A DNA stretch of 64,000 nt from DASSFG01 sp035547915 (GCA_035547915.1 DASZTS010000035.1:1-64000); one strand, 5' to 3'. Shown: positions 50,718 through 60,650, numbered from the stretch's first letter. The notes: a model not told the origin generated them from the sequence alone. Numbers and translations are program-made.

Positions 50718-52352
50718 ATGGACGTCCTCAAGCAACAGGTCCGCCGCGCTCGTCGTCGCCTGGCCTGGCAACGCTTCTTCGCGATTCTCGGCTGGAGCTG
50801 GTTCGCTTGGCTATTCGCCGCAACCGCCGTGGTAACGGTCGATAAATTCAAGCCCCTCGGCCTCGTCGAATGGGCTTGGCCCGTTGCCGCCCTCGTTGGT
50901 GGATTGGTGACGGCCACCATCTGGTGCTTTGCCACGCGCCGCAGCGAGCTCGAGGCGGCGATCGAGATCGACCGGCGCTTCGGCCTAAAGGAACGAGTAT
51001 CGAGCACCTATGCACTGGGTGCCGAGCAGCTCGAAACTCCGGCCGGGCGGGCACTCGTCGAAGATGCCATGAAGCGTGTGGAACGGCTGCACGTCGCGGA
51101 GCAGTTCCGCGTGAAGCTCGGTCGCTGGTCTTGGCTCCCCGCATTGCCCGGCTTGGCCACGTTCTTGATCGCCGTGTTCCTCCAGCCGGGGGTCGACGGG
51201 AACAAAGCCGGCGGCTCGGTAGCAACTAAAGCCGAGAAGAAGCAGGTGAAGACATCGACGGCCGCCTTGCGGAAAAAGTCGCTCGATCTCCGCAAAGAAG
51301 CGCGCGACAAGGGCCTGCTGAGCGAAGGCGTATTCGCCAAGTTGGAGCAGAGCAGCAAAAAGCTGGAGAATAATGACGCGGTCGACAAGAAGCAGGCGCT
51401 CATCGAATTGAACGACTTGGCGAAGGATGTGGAGAAACGTCGCGAGCAGGTGGCTGCAGCCGAAAAGATGAAAGAGCAGTTCAAGCAGCTCAAGGATCTC
51501 GACAAAGGGCCGGCCGACAAGATGGCCGACGCGTTGAAGGACGGTGATTTCCAGGTCGCGATGAAGGAGCTCAAGCAACTCCGCGACAAGCTCGAAAACG
51601 GCAAGCTCGATGCCGAGGCCAAGGCTGCACTGGAAAAGCAGCTCAAGCAGATGGAAAACACCCTGCGAAAGATGGCCGATGCACATGACAAGGCGCAGCA
51701 GAACCTGAAGAAGCAGATCGAGGAGCTGAAGAAGAAGGGTCAGAACCAGCAGGCCAAAGAGTTGGAAGAAAAGCTCGCTCAGATGCAGCAACAACAAAGC
51801 CAGATGCAGCTTGCCAAGCAGATGGCCGACCAAATGGGTCAATGCACGAAGTGCATGCAGCAGGGCGACAAGGCCGGAGCTTCGCAGGCCATGGCGAAGC
51901 TAGAGCAGCAATTGTCCGATCTTCAGCAGCAAGCCGACGAGATGGCGATGCTCGACGATGCGATGAGCGAGCTGGAAATGGCCAAGGACTCGATCAACTG
52001 CAAAGAGTGCAACGGCGAAGGTTGCCAAGCGTGCATGGGCATGGGACAGAACCGCTTCGGCAAGCCCGGCATGGGTATGGGCCGTGGTCGCGGGACCGGT
52101 CCGCGACCCGAAGAAAAGACCGATTCGAAGTTCTACGACACGAAGGTCAAGCAGCAGACCGGCAAGGGTGCTGCCTTGGTGGTCGATTTCGTCAATGGTC
52201 CGAACATGAAGGGCCAAGTCCAACAGCAGATTCAGACCGAGTTCGAATCGGTGAAGACCGAAGAGACCGACCCGCTCACCGGTCAGCAGTTGCCGCGCGG
52301 CTATCGTGAACACACGCAGAAGTATTTCGACTCGCTGCGTGAGGACAAGTAA
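50718..52352 (+). CDS. Coiled-coil membrane protein with DnaJ-like Cys cluster
   Basis: Protein of 544 residues, ATG at 50718 with RBS AGAGGA. Two membrane helices lie near the N-terminus (about 21-40 and 52-73) and a third at about 135-155. Residues 170-420 are a long Lys/Glu/Gln-rich coiled coil (KKSLDLRKEARDKGLLSEG; QQNLKKQIEELKKKGQNQQ). A Cys cluster, CKECNGEGCQACMGMG, resembles half of a DnaJ zinc-binding repeat, followed by a Gly/Arg linker. The C-terminal 100 residues are conserved-looking but unrecognised. DUF4175-like by layout. Role unknown; a membrane-tethered scaffold is likely. Confidence 0.72.
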   Translation: MDVLKQQVRRARRRLAWQRFFAILGWSWFAWLFAATAVVTVDKFKPLGLVEWAWPVAALVGGLVTATIWCFATRRSELEAAIEIDRRFGLKERVSSTYALGAEQLETPAGRALVEDAMKRVERLHVAEQFRVKLGRWSWLPALPGLATFLIAVFLQPGVDGNKAGGSVATKAEKKQVKTSTAALRKKSLDLRKEARDKGLLSEGVFAKLEQSSKKLENNDAVDKKQALIELNDLAKDVEKRREQVAAAEKMKEQFKQLKDLDKGPADKMADALKDGDFQVAMKELKQLRDKLENGKLDAEAKAALEKQLKQMENTLRKMADAHDKAQQNLKKQIEELKKKGQNQQAKELEEKLAQMQQQQSQMQLAKQMADQMGQCTKCMQQGDKAGASQAMAKLEQQLSDLQQQADEMAMLDDAMSELEMAKDSINCKECNGEGCQACMGMGQNRFGKPGMGMGRGRGTGPRPEEKTDSKFYDTKVKQQTGKGAALVVDFVNGPNMKGQVQQQIQTEFESVKTEETDPLTGQQLPRGYREHTQKYFDSLREDK

Positions 52353-52404
52353 GCCGGCCCGAACGGCTCGTGTCTCTCGTCGGCACAGAGGCACGGGCCG
52401 CGCG

Positions 52405-53082
52405 TTAAACGATCTTCTCCTCGGCGGCGCTTTTGCGCAGGTACAGTGGCGCCAGTCGCCAGATGTCACTGCGTGCTCCCGCAGCATGTTTTGCGGCGGC
52501 AAGCTCGGCAAGGGTGCACGCTTTGGGGAACCACTCGTTGGATGGGATTGCGTGCGCGCGGGATGGAAGAGAAGCGACAAGTTTCTCAAGTGCCGGCCCG
52601 CTGGCGAATGTGCCCGCTGTCAGACCGGCCACCCACTCCTCGGCCCGCAGGATGGTCGGCGGTTGTAGTACCTCGTGGTCCAAGCGGGACCTCCGGCAGA
52701 AAAGGCTCGCATAGACATCGCCCCGCTGGGCGTCGATGGCCGTGGCGATTGTCGCGGCATCGGCGACGCCGGTCGCCTGGGCGGCGATCACTTCAAGGGT
52801 GCTGATGCCGAGGATTTCGGCCGAAACCGCGTAGGCGAACGTCTTGGCGGTGGTGATTCCCACACGCAACGCCGTGAATGAGCCCGGGCCGACCGACACC
52901 GCCACGAGTTGCACGTCGCGCGGCTTCCAACCGACCTGCCGTAGAAGCTCGGCCAGTGCGGGAGCAAGGGTCCGGGCGCCACGATGTTCTCGGTCGAGCG
53001 GTAGCTCTTGCGACCATTCGTCGCCCTCTCTGGCGGCGACGGTGCCGGCCATGCCGCTGGTTTCGATCGCCAGTATGCGCAA
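52405..53082 (-). CDS. tsaB: tRNA threonylcarbamoyladenosine biosynthesis protein TsaB
   Basis: Protein of 225 residues starting with TTG. ASKHA fold: ILAIETSGMAGTVAA at the N-terminus, VSVGPGSFTALRVGI (the TsaB signature) and IDAQRGDVYASLF. TsaB partners TsaD and TsaE to make t6A37 in tRNAs that read ANN codons. Its start is separated from the metallophosphoesterase by 183 bp of divergent promoter region. Confidence 0.92.
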   Translation of the reverse strand: MRILAIETSGMAGTVAAREGDEWSQELPLDREHRGARTLAPALAELLRQVGWKPRDVQLVAVSVGPGSFTALRVGITTAKTFAYAVSAEILGISTLEVIAAQATGVADAATIATAIDAQRGDVYASLFCRRSRLDHEVLQPPTILRAEEWVAGLTAGTFASGPALEKLVASLPSRAHAIPSNEWFPKACTLAELAAAKHAAGARSDIWRLAPLYLRKSAAEEKIV

Positions 53083-53097
53083 ACGATATTTTCCGAT

Positions 53098-53127
53098 TTG
53101 ATGGTCGCAACCCAGGCAGCGTATAAT
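53098..53127 (+). promoter_or_regulatory. Promoter P1 upstream of the metallophosphoesterase
   Basis: TTGATG (53098-53103), 18-bp spacer, TATAAT (53122-53127), a consensus -10. It reads toward the GTG at 53266. Confidence 0.55.
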
Positions 53128-53155
53128 AACAAATTAGCAGAGGTTGTATGCCGGC

Positions 53156-53184
53156 TTGACCGGCAACCGATGCTAACTTAGACT
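53156..53184 (+). promoter_or_regulatory. Promoter P2 upstream of the metallophosphoesterase
   Basis: TTGACC (53156-53161), 17-bp spacer, TAGACT (53179-53184). A second candidate 58 bp downstream of P1, 81 bp before the start codon. Confidence 0.5.
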
Positions 53185-53265
53185 GCGCATTGAGTTTGTG
53201 ACGACTGCTCTCTCTTCGCCTCGAGCGCCGCACCGCGAGGCGCCTCGATCCATAGGTCTACGGGC

Positions 53266-54015
53266 GTGAAACGTGCCTTGATTAGCGATATCCACAGCAA
53301 CCTCGAAGGACTCGAGGCGGTGCTAGGAGATATCGAAAAACAGGGAATTACGGAGATCTACTGCCTGGGGGACATTATCGGTTATGGGCCGAACCCGCGC
53401 GAGTGCATCGACCTGGTGATGAAGATGAACGTCTGCATCCTGGGCAATCACGACCAGGGTGCGCTCTTCGATCCGGAGGGGTTCAATTCGGGCGCCGAGC
53501 GAGCGATCTTTTGGACGCGCGAACAGCTCGAAAGCGGGCCGGGCAATCCGACCGAAAACGCCCGCCGCTGGGACTTTTTGGGCGAGTTGCCACGCAACCG
53601 TCGCGAGAACGGCTTTCTGTTCGTTCACGGCTCGGCCCGCAATCCGTTGAACGAATATGTATTTCCCGAAGATATTTATAATCAACGAAAGATCGAGAAG
53701 TTGTTTTCGTTGATCGAGCAGCATTGCTTTCAAGGGCACACGCACGTGCCCGGTGTCTTCACGCAGAGTTGCAGCTTTTTCAGCCCCGAGGAGATCGGTT
53801 ACCAGTACCGCCTGACCCCGGATAAGACGATGATCAACGTGGGCTCGGTCGGGCAGCCGCGCGACGGCGACCCGCGTGCCTGCTATGTGGTGCTGGAAGA
53901 CGACCTGGTCAAGTTCCGCCGGGTCGAATATCCGCTGGAAAAGACGATTCAGAAGATCTACGCCACGCCGGAACTAGACAACTTTTTGGGCGACCGGCTG
54001 CGAGAGGGCCGTTGA
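53266..54015 (+). CDS. Metallophosphoesterase
   Basis: Protein of 249 residues starting with GTG. Calcineurin-like phosphoesterase: LISDIHSNLEGLEAV (metal ligands Asp and His), CLGDIIGYGPNP, ILGNHDQGALFDP, FVHGSARNP and GHTHVPGVF. The substrate is unclear; relatives are YfcE-like phosphodiesterases. It is not fused to another domain. Two tandem promoters precede it. Between it and yidC there are 130 bp with no gene. Confidence 0.88.
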   Translation: MKRALISDIHSNLEGLEAVLGDIEKQGITEIYCLGDIIGYGPNPRECIDLVMKMNVCILGNHDQGALFDPEGFNSGAERAIFWTREQLESGPGNPTENARRWDFLGELPRNRRENGFLFVHGSARNPLNEYVFPEDIYNQRKIEKLFSLIEQHCFQGHTHVPGVFTQSCSFFSPEEIGYQYRLTPDKTMINVGSVGQPRDGDPRACYVVLEDDLVKFRRVEYPLEKTIQKIYATPELDNFLGDRLREGR

Positions 54016-54145
54016 CGGAAAGCAGGCGGCCACCCAAGATTTGGCCTGCGTCCAACGAATAGATTCTGCCTGTGGTGGCTCCTAGGATGCGTTCGATCTC
54101 GCCATAGGCGACTCAGCGTAATCCGTTTATCACTCTAGAATCCGC

Positions 54146-56422
54146 ATGGATAAGCGATTTCTTACCTTTTTGATGCTCTCGACCGTGGTCGTGATTATGA
54201 ACATCACGGTCATGTGGTGGATGAACAAGAATCGCCCCCCCGCGCCGGTGAAAAAGCCCGCCGACGTGGCCAAAGAGCTCGAAAAGGTGGGGAAAGGACC
54301 GGGAACCGAAGTAGCCGAGGACGCGCCGGACGAGAAACCAGAGGCCGCCGGGCCATCCGACACCGAGCGACACGAAGCGAAAGACGCCTGGGAGACACTC
54401 GGCTCGGCCGATCCGGAATCTCCCTATCGCATGCTGGTGACCTTCACCAGCCGCGGCGCCGCCATCGAACGTATCGAACTCAACAGCCCACGGTTCCACG
54501 ATCTCGAAGATCGGAGTGGTTACCTCGGACATCTCGAACCGGCCGAGACTAACGATGGCGCCGGGTGCCTGGTCCGCGTCGTCGGTGCGGGCACCCCAGC
54601 CGCACGGGCCGGCTTACAGTCGGGCGACATCATAACTTCGCTGGCCGGCGAAGCCATCAGCGGCCCTAAAACGCTTACCGAAATCTTGCGGCGGCACAAT
54701 CCGGGTGATTCTGTCGAACTGGTCGTCGATCGCGACGGCGAGAAGCAGACACTCACGGCGACGCTCGTCCGACGACCGCTGGAGGTGATCCGTCCGGAGC
54801 CGGCCGGTCTCGGTCCCGAGTTGCGCGATCAGCTCTCGTTCTTGCTTACGTTGCAACAGGTCGGCAACAAAAAGATATCGGACAAGACCGATGAACTGCC
54901 GGGCCTGCGGATGCGGACCACGAATTGGTCGGTGCTGGATCGAGCCGCCGACAAACCCGACGAAGTCTCCTTCGAGTATGTACTCGAACAGCACCAATTG
55001 CGCGTCGTCAAGACGTATCAGTTATCGCGCGCGTCAGGCGCGGAACAGAGCGATATCAACGCGCCGGCCTATCACCTGAACCTACGGATCGAGGTCGAAA
55101 ACACAGGCAAGAAACCGAAAGAGGTGGCCTACCGCTTGGACGGCCCCACCGGTTTACCAACCGAGGGTTGGTGGTATTCGATGAGCACCAAGATCGGTCA
55201 TTCCGGCTCGCCCGGCGTTCGCGATCTGTCGGTGGCCCGCATTCTCAACGGCCGATTTGCGTACGATCAGGTCAATGCGATCCGTTTCGCCGAGGACGAT
55301 CTTCCTAAGGCTTACTCCGATCTCGATCTTGTCTACGCCGGCGTCGACGCCCAATACGTCGCCGTCATGCTGATTCCTCAACACGAGAAGGACTCGCCCG
55401 CGAAGTTCAAGGAATTGCTTCCGTTGCGGGTGGGGCCCGTGCCGGCGGAGAAGAACAAGAAGAAGCTGGTCGACACTTCCTGCCGCTTGATCAGCGAGCT
55501 TGCCACGGTCGAGGCAGAAAAGCCGCTCGTGCAAGAATTTCAAATCTTCGCCGGTCCCAAGCGCCCGGAACTCTTGGAACGGTACGCCCAGCCCTACGGG
55601 CTCGACGAGTTGGTCTACTACGGTTGGTTTGGCTGGGTGTCTCGGCCGATGTTGGCCATCTTGCACTTCTTCTACGGGATCGTCGGCAACTACGGCCTGT
55701 CGATCGTCATGCTCACGGTCCTGGTGCGATCGTGCATGTTCCCGCTCAGCCGCAAGCAGGCGTTGAACGCGGCGAAGATGCAAGAGCTTCAGCCCGAGTT
55801 GAAGAAGCTGGCGGACAAGTACAAGAACCCCGAAGAGCGGATGAAGGCTCAGCGGGATTTCTTCAAGAAGCACAATTACCATCCACTCAGCGGCTGCTTA
55901 CCGGCCCTCGTGCAGTTGCCGATTTTTCTGGGGCTATATCGGTCTCTCGCAGTCGACATCGAGCTGCGGCAGGCGCCGCTCATCAGCGAGTCGGTCCGCT
56001 GGTGCTCGAACCTGGGCGCTCCCGATATGCTCTGGTACTGGAAGCCTTACCTGCCGATCGACTTCTTCACCGACGAGGCGGCCGGCTGGTTGGGGCCCTA
56101 CCTGAATGTCTTGCCGCTGGTGACGATCAGCCTGTTCATCGTACAGCAAAAGATGTTTCTGCCGCCGCCCACCGACGAGCAGGCCGCCATGCAGCAGAAG
56201 ATGATGCAGTGGATGATGGTCTTCATGGGCGTCATGTTCTTCAAGGTCGCCAGCGGCTTGTGCCTCTATTTCATCGCCTCGAGTCTCTGGGGCATCACGG
56301 AACGCAAACTGTTGCCCAAGCCCGTGCCCAAGTCCGGCGAAGCGGGATCGGGATTGCCGGCCGCGCCGGGGTCCAACGGAAGCGGTCCGACATCGCGCAA
56401 GAAGCCGCGCTCGCGCAAATGA
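54146..56422 (+). CDS. yidC: Membrane protein insertase YidC with an inserted PDZ domain
   Basis: Protein of 758 residues, longer than E. coli YidC (548). The N-terminal helix at 5-24 is followed by an acidic linker. Residues about 138-215 form a PDZ-like domain (LVRVVGAGTPAARAGLQSGD; LRRHNPGDSVELVVDRDGEK) placed within the periplasmic domain. The periplasmic beta-sandwich continues to about 490. The Oxa1-type core is at about 495-720: GNYGLSIVMLTVLVRSCMFPL, PLSGCLPALVQLPIFLGLY, LPLVTISLFIVQQ, VASGLCLYFIASSLWGI. It inserts proteins into the inner membrane. No jag, rnpA or rpmH neighbours are in the window. Confidence 0.9.
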   Translation: MDKRFLTFLMLSTVVVIMNITVMWWMNKNRPPAPVKKPADVAKELEKVGKGPGTEVAEDAPDEKPEAAGPSDTERHEAKDAWETLGSADPESPYRMLVTFTSRGAAIERIELNSPRFHDLEDRSGYLGHLEPAETNDGAGCLVRVVGAGTPAARAGLQSGDIITSLAGEAISGPKTLTEILRRHNPGDSVELVVDRDGEKQTLTATLVRRPLEVIRPEPAGLGPELRDQLSFLLTLQQVGNKKISDKTDELPGLRMRTTNWSVLDRAADKPDEVSFEYVLEQHQLRVVKTYQLSRASGAEQSDINAPAYHLNLRIEVENTGKKPKEVAYRLDGPTGLPTEGWWYSMSTKIGHSGSPGVRDLSVARILNGRFAYDQVNAIRFAEDDLPKAYSDLDLVYAGVDAQYVAVMLIPQHEKDSPAKFKELLPLRVGPVPAEKNKKKLVDTSCRLISELATVEAEKPLVQEFQIFAGPKRPELLERYAQPYGLDELVYYGWFGWVSRPMLAILHFFYGIVGNYGLSIVMLTVLVRSCMFPLSRKQALNAAKMQELQPELKKLADKYKNPEERMKAQRDFFKKHNYHPLSGCLPALVQLPIFLGLYRSLAVDIELRQAPLISESVRWCSNLGAPDMLWYWKPYLPIDFFTDEAAGWLGPYLNVLPLVTISLFIVQQKMFLPPPTDEQAAMQQKMMQWMMVFMGVMFFKVASGLCLYFIASSLWGITERKLLPKPVPKSGEAGSGLPAAPGSNGSGPTSRKKPRSRK

Positions 56423-56642
56423 CGCGGCGTTGATTCCCAATCGTACCGCCCCGACGGCGGCAGCCGTCGAGCCACGATGCGCCCAACTGCCGGCGTGCAA
56501 AACGGCTCCGCGCGTGCTATGCTGATCCGTGGTCTTGGCGGGTGCGCGTTGGCCGAACCCGGAACTGCGACGGCCCGCACGGTTCCCGCAATTCTGCTTC
56601 CCGGTTCTAGCGGGGCCGAATCGACCGCACGGAACAGAGCGT

Positions 56643-59600
56643 ATGGCACAGAAGAAGCAATCACCGGCCTGGTTGCCGCGTGGCGACGCGCCACCCCGTG
56701 TCGCCGAGTTCGACGAGCAGCTCTGGCCCGTCAACGTGCTGCTGTTCATGTTCGCCGCTTGCGTGGCTGCGGTGATCGTCGTCTACAGCGATTTCGCTGC
56801 TCCCCGCTGGTTGGCCAACGGTTGGTGTCATCTCGGGGCGCTGGCCGCGATCGTAATGGCATTGGCGTGGGGAATCGCGCGGCTCGGTCGCCGCGGGCAG
56901 CGTCGCATGCAGTTGGGGGTCTTTCTCAGCCTCCTCGTGCATCTTTGGTTGTCATTGCTCAGTTGCAACGTCTATTTGAGCGCCATCGCCCAGCGCGAGA
57001 AAGATGCGGTGGAATCGGTGCTTGAAGAGCCGGCTCCGGTCACACTGCCGGACTATCATCAGGCGGAAGAAGCGACCGATGATATTACCGATCCCACGCT
57101 CAACACTCCCGTCGAGATGCCGTTGCCGGAGACGGAACAGGAGATCGAGCGGACGGAAGAGACCAAGAAAGAGCAAGAGCGGCCGGCGGAGATCGAGCCC
57201 GAATTGCGGGCGCTGCCGACAACCGTGTCGTTGGACCGGGCCGAGATGTCGGCGCCGCGTCGCGCCGATGAAATGGGGGGCCAGCAGATCAGTCGGCAAG
57301 AGCGGCGGCTCGCCGACACCAGCGAGCAGGCAGCCATGCCGCAAATCGAGGAAGGCCGCGAACAGGTCACGGAATCGAGCGTTCGTGTAGAGCGATCAGA
57401 GTCTCGGTCGGAGCAAGAGCGTCAACAGATCGCCACCAACTTGCCGACAAGTGAACCCGATGTCCGCTCGCCGACCCGCCAAGCAACACAGGAGATGGCT
57501 CCGGCGGCCGAGGCAATGAGTGTACAGCGTGCCCAGGTGACGGCGACCCTGCGTGACTCCGCCCGCCCGACAACCGACCCGATCAAGGAGTCGGCCCAGG
57601 TGCAACCCTTGGTCACCGCTCAGCGCGACGTACAGCGATCCGACGTGTCGCCGCGCCTTGCACGGCCTTCGCAGCCAACCCGCGAGCCGTCCGTCGTGTC
57701 GGTAGAGACCGCGGAGCGCCGGCCACGTCAGCCAAATTCGCCGGCACTTCCGCGTGTCGATTCACGGGCAAGCGCACAGCCGGCCCGCGCGTCTCGGCCC
57801 ACGGAGGTCGCAAGTGCGACGGTAGCGGCCACGGCGGGGCAAGCAACGGCCGCGCCGCTAAGCGAGCCCACGGAGACGCGCGTCGAACACGTCGGACGGA
57901 CCGCTGCGGCGTTGCCCGACGCCTCGGCTCAACCATCGACGGATTCTGTGGCAAGAGCGAACTCTGCCGTTGCGATGCGGAGCGACGCAGTGCCACGCAT
58001 GGCTGATGAGGCGCCGTCGCTTGCTTCGTCGAGCCCATCTCGACCGACGTCCCGCAGTATGTCGATGGCGGGGCAGCGTGAGTCGGACGGTCCGGAGTCG
58101 GGCGGAATGCCGACCGCGGAATCGACAGCGTCGTCGAGTCAGTCGACCGCCCCGTCGGCGGCAGATGTTGAAGCAGCGACCGCCAGCGTCAGCAAAGCGG
58201 CGGGTGGCGTCGCGGGGCTCACCCGGCAGCAGAATCTCGATACCGAGTTGCCTGGCACGGGTCTGGCCGCACAAGCCCAGTCGGCGGCACGCCGGCCTCA
58301 AGCGACGCAGGCGTTCGATGCCGGCAGTGAAAGTGCCCCCAGCGCCCCAGCTCGCGTCGCCAAGGCGCGGGCGGCCGCCGAGGCGCCGACGGCCAGCATG
58401 CCAGCCGACGATATCTTCGCCGCCGACATGGCTGGGGCGAAGCTGCCGGCAGAACAAGAAGCAAGCTCGAGCGCCGTGGTCGCACGTATGGCTTCCACCG
58501 CGCCGCGAGCCCAACGCACGGCGGCGACCGGAGCTTCGACGATCGACCAAGGCTCGCCCCAGATTCGTTCGCCGATCGGTGAAGGCCGCACGAGCGGTGG
58601 CGGCGAACCATCGTTGTCTCGCGACGATTTGCCGGTCAGGGTAGCGAAAGCAGCGTCGGCCGCCAGCGTAGCCGGCAACTCTCGACCACTCGACGTCGAC
58701 GTTCCCGGTGCATCGGCAGGCGGCAATCCGTCTTCCGAACCGATGCCTGCCACGGCGGCGATCGGCCGCTCGGCGCCCGCCCCGCCCGCGATCGCCTCGG
58801 CCGGAACGATGGCCGGATCGATGGAACGCGCGGATCTGGCTGTGGGTGTGGCCGCGGATTCAGTGCGTCGGCAAGAACAAGCGCCCGACGGAGGCCTGCC
58901 GTCGGTGCGTGGCGCGGAGAGCCGATCACGCAGCGAAGGAAACGTCGACGGGCAGGTTGAATTGGCTGCCGCGTTTCAAGTCGCAAGCCCGGCCGGTGGT
59001 GCAGCCGGCGAGCCGGGAGACAGCGAACCGGCGTCGGCGAGTGACGTCGTTCGGCAAACGACGACCGGCCTGCCAACGCGAAACACCGCGACGGAGATGG
59101 GCGACGGAGCACCCTTCGCGGCCAATGCCGTCCCGATCGGCAGCAATTCGGCGCGTCGAACCGTCGGCGCTCCCTCGATCGACGAGGGTGGGACAAGCGG
59201 TGCTAGCCGCGCGCGGACGGCTGGTCCGGCCGGCACGGGCGACACCGCTGTGCCCGAAGCTTTGGTGGGATCGGTCGCGGGCGGTTCGGCCAAGGGTGAG
59301 TTGACGACGATGGATGAGCTCGGCCACGCGCGTCGGCCTGCCGCGCTGCCCGTGTTGGCGCCCGCGGCCCCAGGAACGGGCGGACTAGGCCCCGAACTGG
59401 CGCTCGACCTGGGGTTGCCTAGTCGTCGTGCACGGCCCGAAAGCGAGTCAGCCCACCTCGGATCCGGGCGCTTGATTCTCGAGCGCAGCGGCGCGAATCG
59501 CGCCGCGGAGATCCGAGTGCAAGATGTGGCGGTGCCCGGCTTCCGACAGCGAGACCGTCAGCACCGCGAAGAACTCGCTCGTGAGCGCGGAGGTAGCGAG

Positions 59601-60650
59601 GGGTCGGAGCGGGCCGTCGAGATGGGCCTCGATTTCCTGGCACGCCATCAGAATGTCGACGGAAGTTGGAGCCTGCAAAAGTTCTCGCAGGGACGGCCGG
59701 GTTACGAAAACTCCGGCGACGGACAGATGGTGAGTGATACGGCGGCTACCGGCCTGGGGCTGCTCGCTTTCCTCGGCGCGGGCTACACCCACACCGATGG
59801 GAAGTATCGCCTGGTCGTGGCCCGCGGCTTGAATTACCTGCTCGGCAACCAACGGGCCGACGGCGATCTATTCCTGCCACAAGATGGGAAGTCGAATGTC
59901 AACGTTTGGCTCTACAGTCATGGCATCGCCTCGATCGCACTCTGCGAAGCCTACGGCATGACGCGCGATCCCGAACTGGGCCAACCGGCCCAGCGGGCGC
60001 TCGACTTCATCGTCTATGCCCAGCATCCCATCGACGGAGGCTGGCGATACTCTCCGCGACAGGGAAGCGATACTTCCGTATCGGGTTGGCAACTCATGGC
60101 CCTCAAGAGTGGCGAGTTGGCCGGCCTACGGGTGCCCGCAGCCACTTACACCAAGGTCAGCCACTGGCTCGATGGCGCTCGCGCGAAATCGAACCAGGCC
60201 GAATATGTCTATCGTCCCAAGTCGACGCATGCGCATCAACAAACCGCTAGCCGTGTGATGACGGCGGAGGCGTTGCTCATGCGGCAATACCTGGGTTGGA
60301 AGCGAGACAATCCTCTCATGACGGCTGGTGCCGATCTGCTCCTGCGCGAATTGCCCGAATGGAGCATCAAGCCCGACTGGCAGCGCGACTCGTATTATTG
60401 GTATTACGCGACGCAGGTCATGTTCCAGATGGGCGGGCCGCACTGGGACGCCTGGAACGAGCGGCTTCGGCCGCTGCTCGTCGACAAGCAGATTTCCGAC
60501 GGTCCGCTCGCCGGAAGTTGGGAGCCCTTGGGCGACGTGCCCGATCGCTGGGGCCGTGAAGGCGGCCGCATCTACGTGACGGCAATGCACCTCTTGATGC
60601 TGGAAGTCTATTACCGGCATCTCCCGCTCTATCGCACGTTGGACGAATGA
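56643..60650 (+). CDS. Large membrane protein with disordered linker and C-terminal alpha/alpha toroid
   Basis: Protein of 1335 residues from the ATG at 56643. Three membrane helices are at about 29-48, 61-80 and 89-112. From about 115 to 980 the chain is rich in Ala, Ser, Arg, Pro, Thr and Gly with few hydrophobic clusters, so it is disordered. The last 350 residues form a prenyltransferase/squalene-cyclase-like toroid with QNVDGSWSLQKF, HPIDGGWRYSPRQG and DTSVSGWQLMALKSGEL repeats. No DXDD catalytic motif is seen, so it may bind rather than cyclise. The gene follows yidC by 221 bp. Function unknown. Confidence 0.75.
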   Translation: MAQKKQSPAWLPRGDAPPRVAEFDEQLWPVNVLLFMFAACVAAVIVVYSDFAAPRWLANGWCHLGALAAIVMALAWGIARLGRRGQRRMQLGVFLSLLVHLWLSLLSCNVYLSAIAQREKDAVESVLEEPAPVTLPDYHQAEEATDDITDPTLNTPVEMPLPETEQEIERTEETKKEQERPAEIEPELRALPTTVSLDRAEMSAPRRADEMGGQQISRQERRLADTSEQAAMPQIEEGREQVTESSVRVERSESRSEQERQQIATNLPTSEPDVRSPTRQATQEMAPAAEAMSVQRAQVTATLRDSARPTTDPIKESAQVQPLVTAQRDVQRSDVSPRLARPSQPTREPSVVSVETAERRPRQPNSPALPRVDSRASAQPARASRPTEVASATVAATAGQATAAPLSEPTETRVEHVGRTAAALPDASAQPSTDSVARANSAVAMRSDAVPRMADEAPSLASSSPSRPTSRSMSMAGQRESDGPESGGMPTAESTASSSQSTAPSAADVEAATASVSKAAGGVAGLTRQQNLDTELPGTGLAAQAQSAARRPQATQAFDAGSESAPSAPARVAKARAAAEAPTASMPADDIFAADMAGAKLPAEQEASSSAVVARMASTAPRAQRTAATGASTIDQGSPQIRSPIGEGRTSGGGEPSLSRDDLPVRVAKAASAASVAGNSRPLDVDVPGASAGGNPSSEPMPATAAIGRSAPAPPAIASAGTMAGSMERADLAVGVAADSVRRQEQAPDGGLPSVRGAESRSRSEGNVDGQVELAAAFQVASPAGGAAGEPGDSEPASASDVVRQTTTGLPTRNTATEMGDGAPFAANAVPIGSNSARRTVGAPSIDEGGTSGASRARTAGPAGTGDTAVPEALVGSVAGGSAKGELTTMDELGHARRPAALPVLAPAAPGTGGLGPELALDLGLPSRRARPESESAHLGSGRLILERSGANRAAEIRVQDVAVPGFRQRDRQHREELARERGGSEGSERAVEMGLDFLARHQNVDGSWSLQKFSQGRPGYENSGDGQMVSDTAATGLGLLAFLGAGYTHTDGKYRLVVARGLNYLLGNQRADGDLFLPQDGKSNVNVWLYSHGIASIALCEAYGMTRDPELGQPAQRALDFIVYAQHPIDGGWRYSPRQGSDTSVSGWQLMALKSGELAGLRVPAATYTKVSHWLDGARAKSNQAEYVYRPKSTHAHQQTASRVMTAEALLMRQYLGWKRDNPLMTAGADLLLRELPEWSIKPDWQRDSYYWYYATQVMFQMGGPHWDAWNERLRPLLVDKQISDGPLAGSWEPLGDVPDRWGREGGRIYVTAMHLLMLEVYYRHLPLYRTLDE

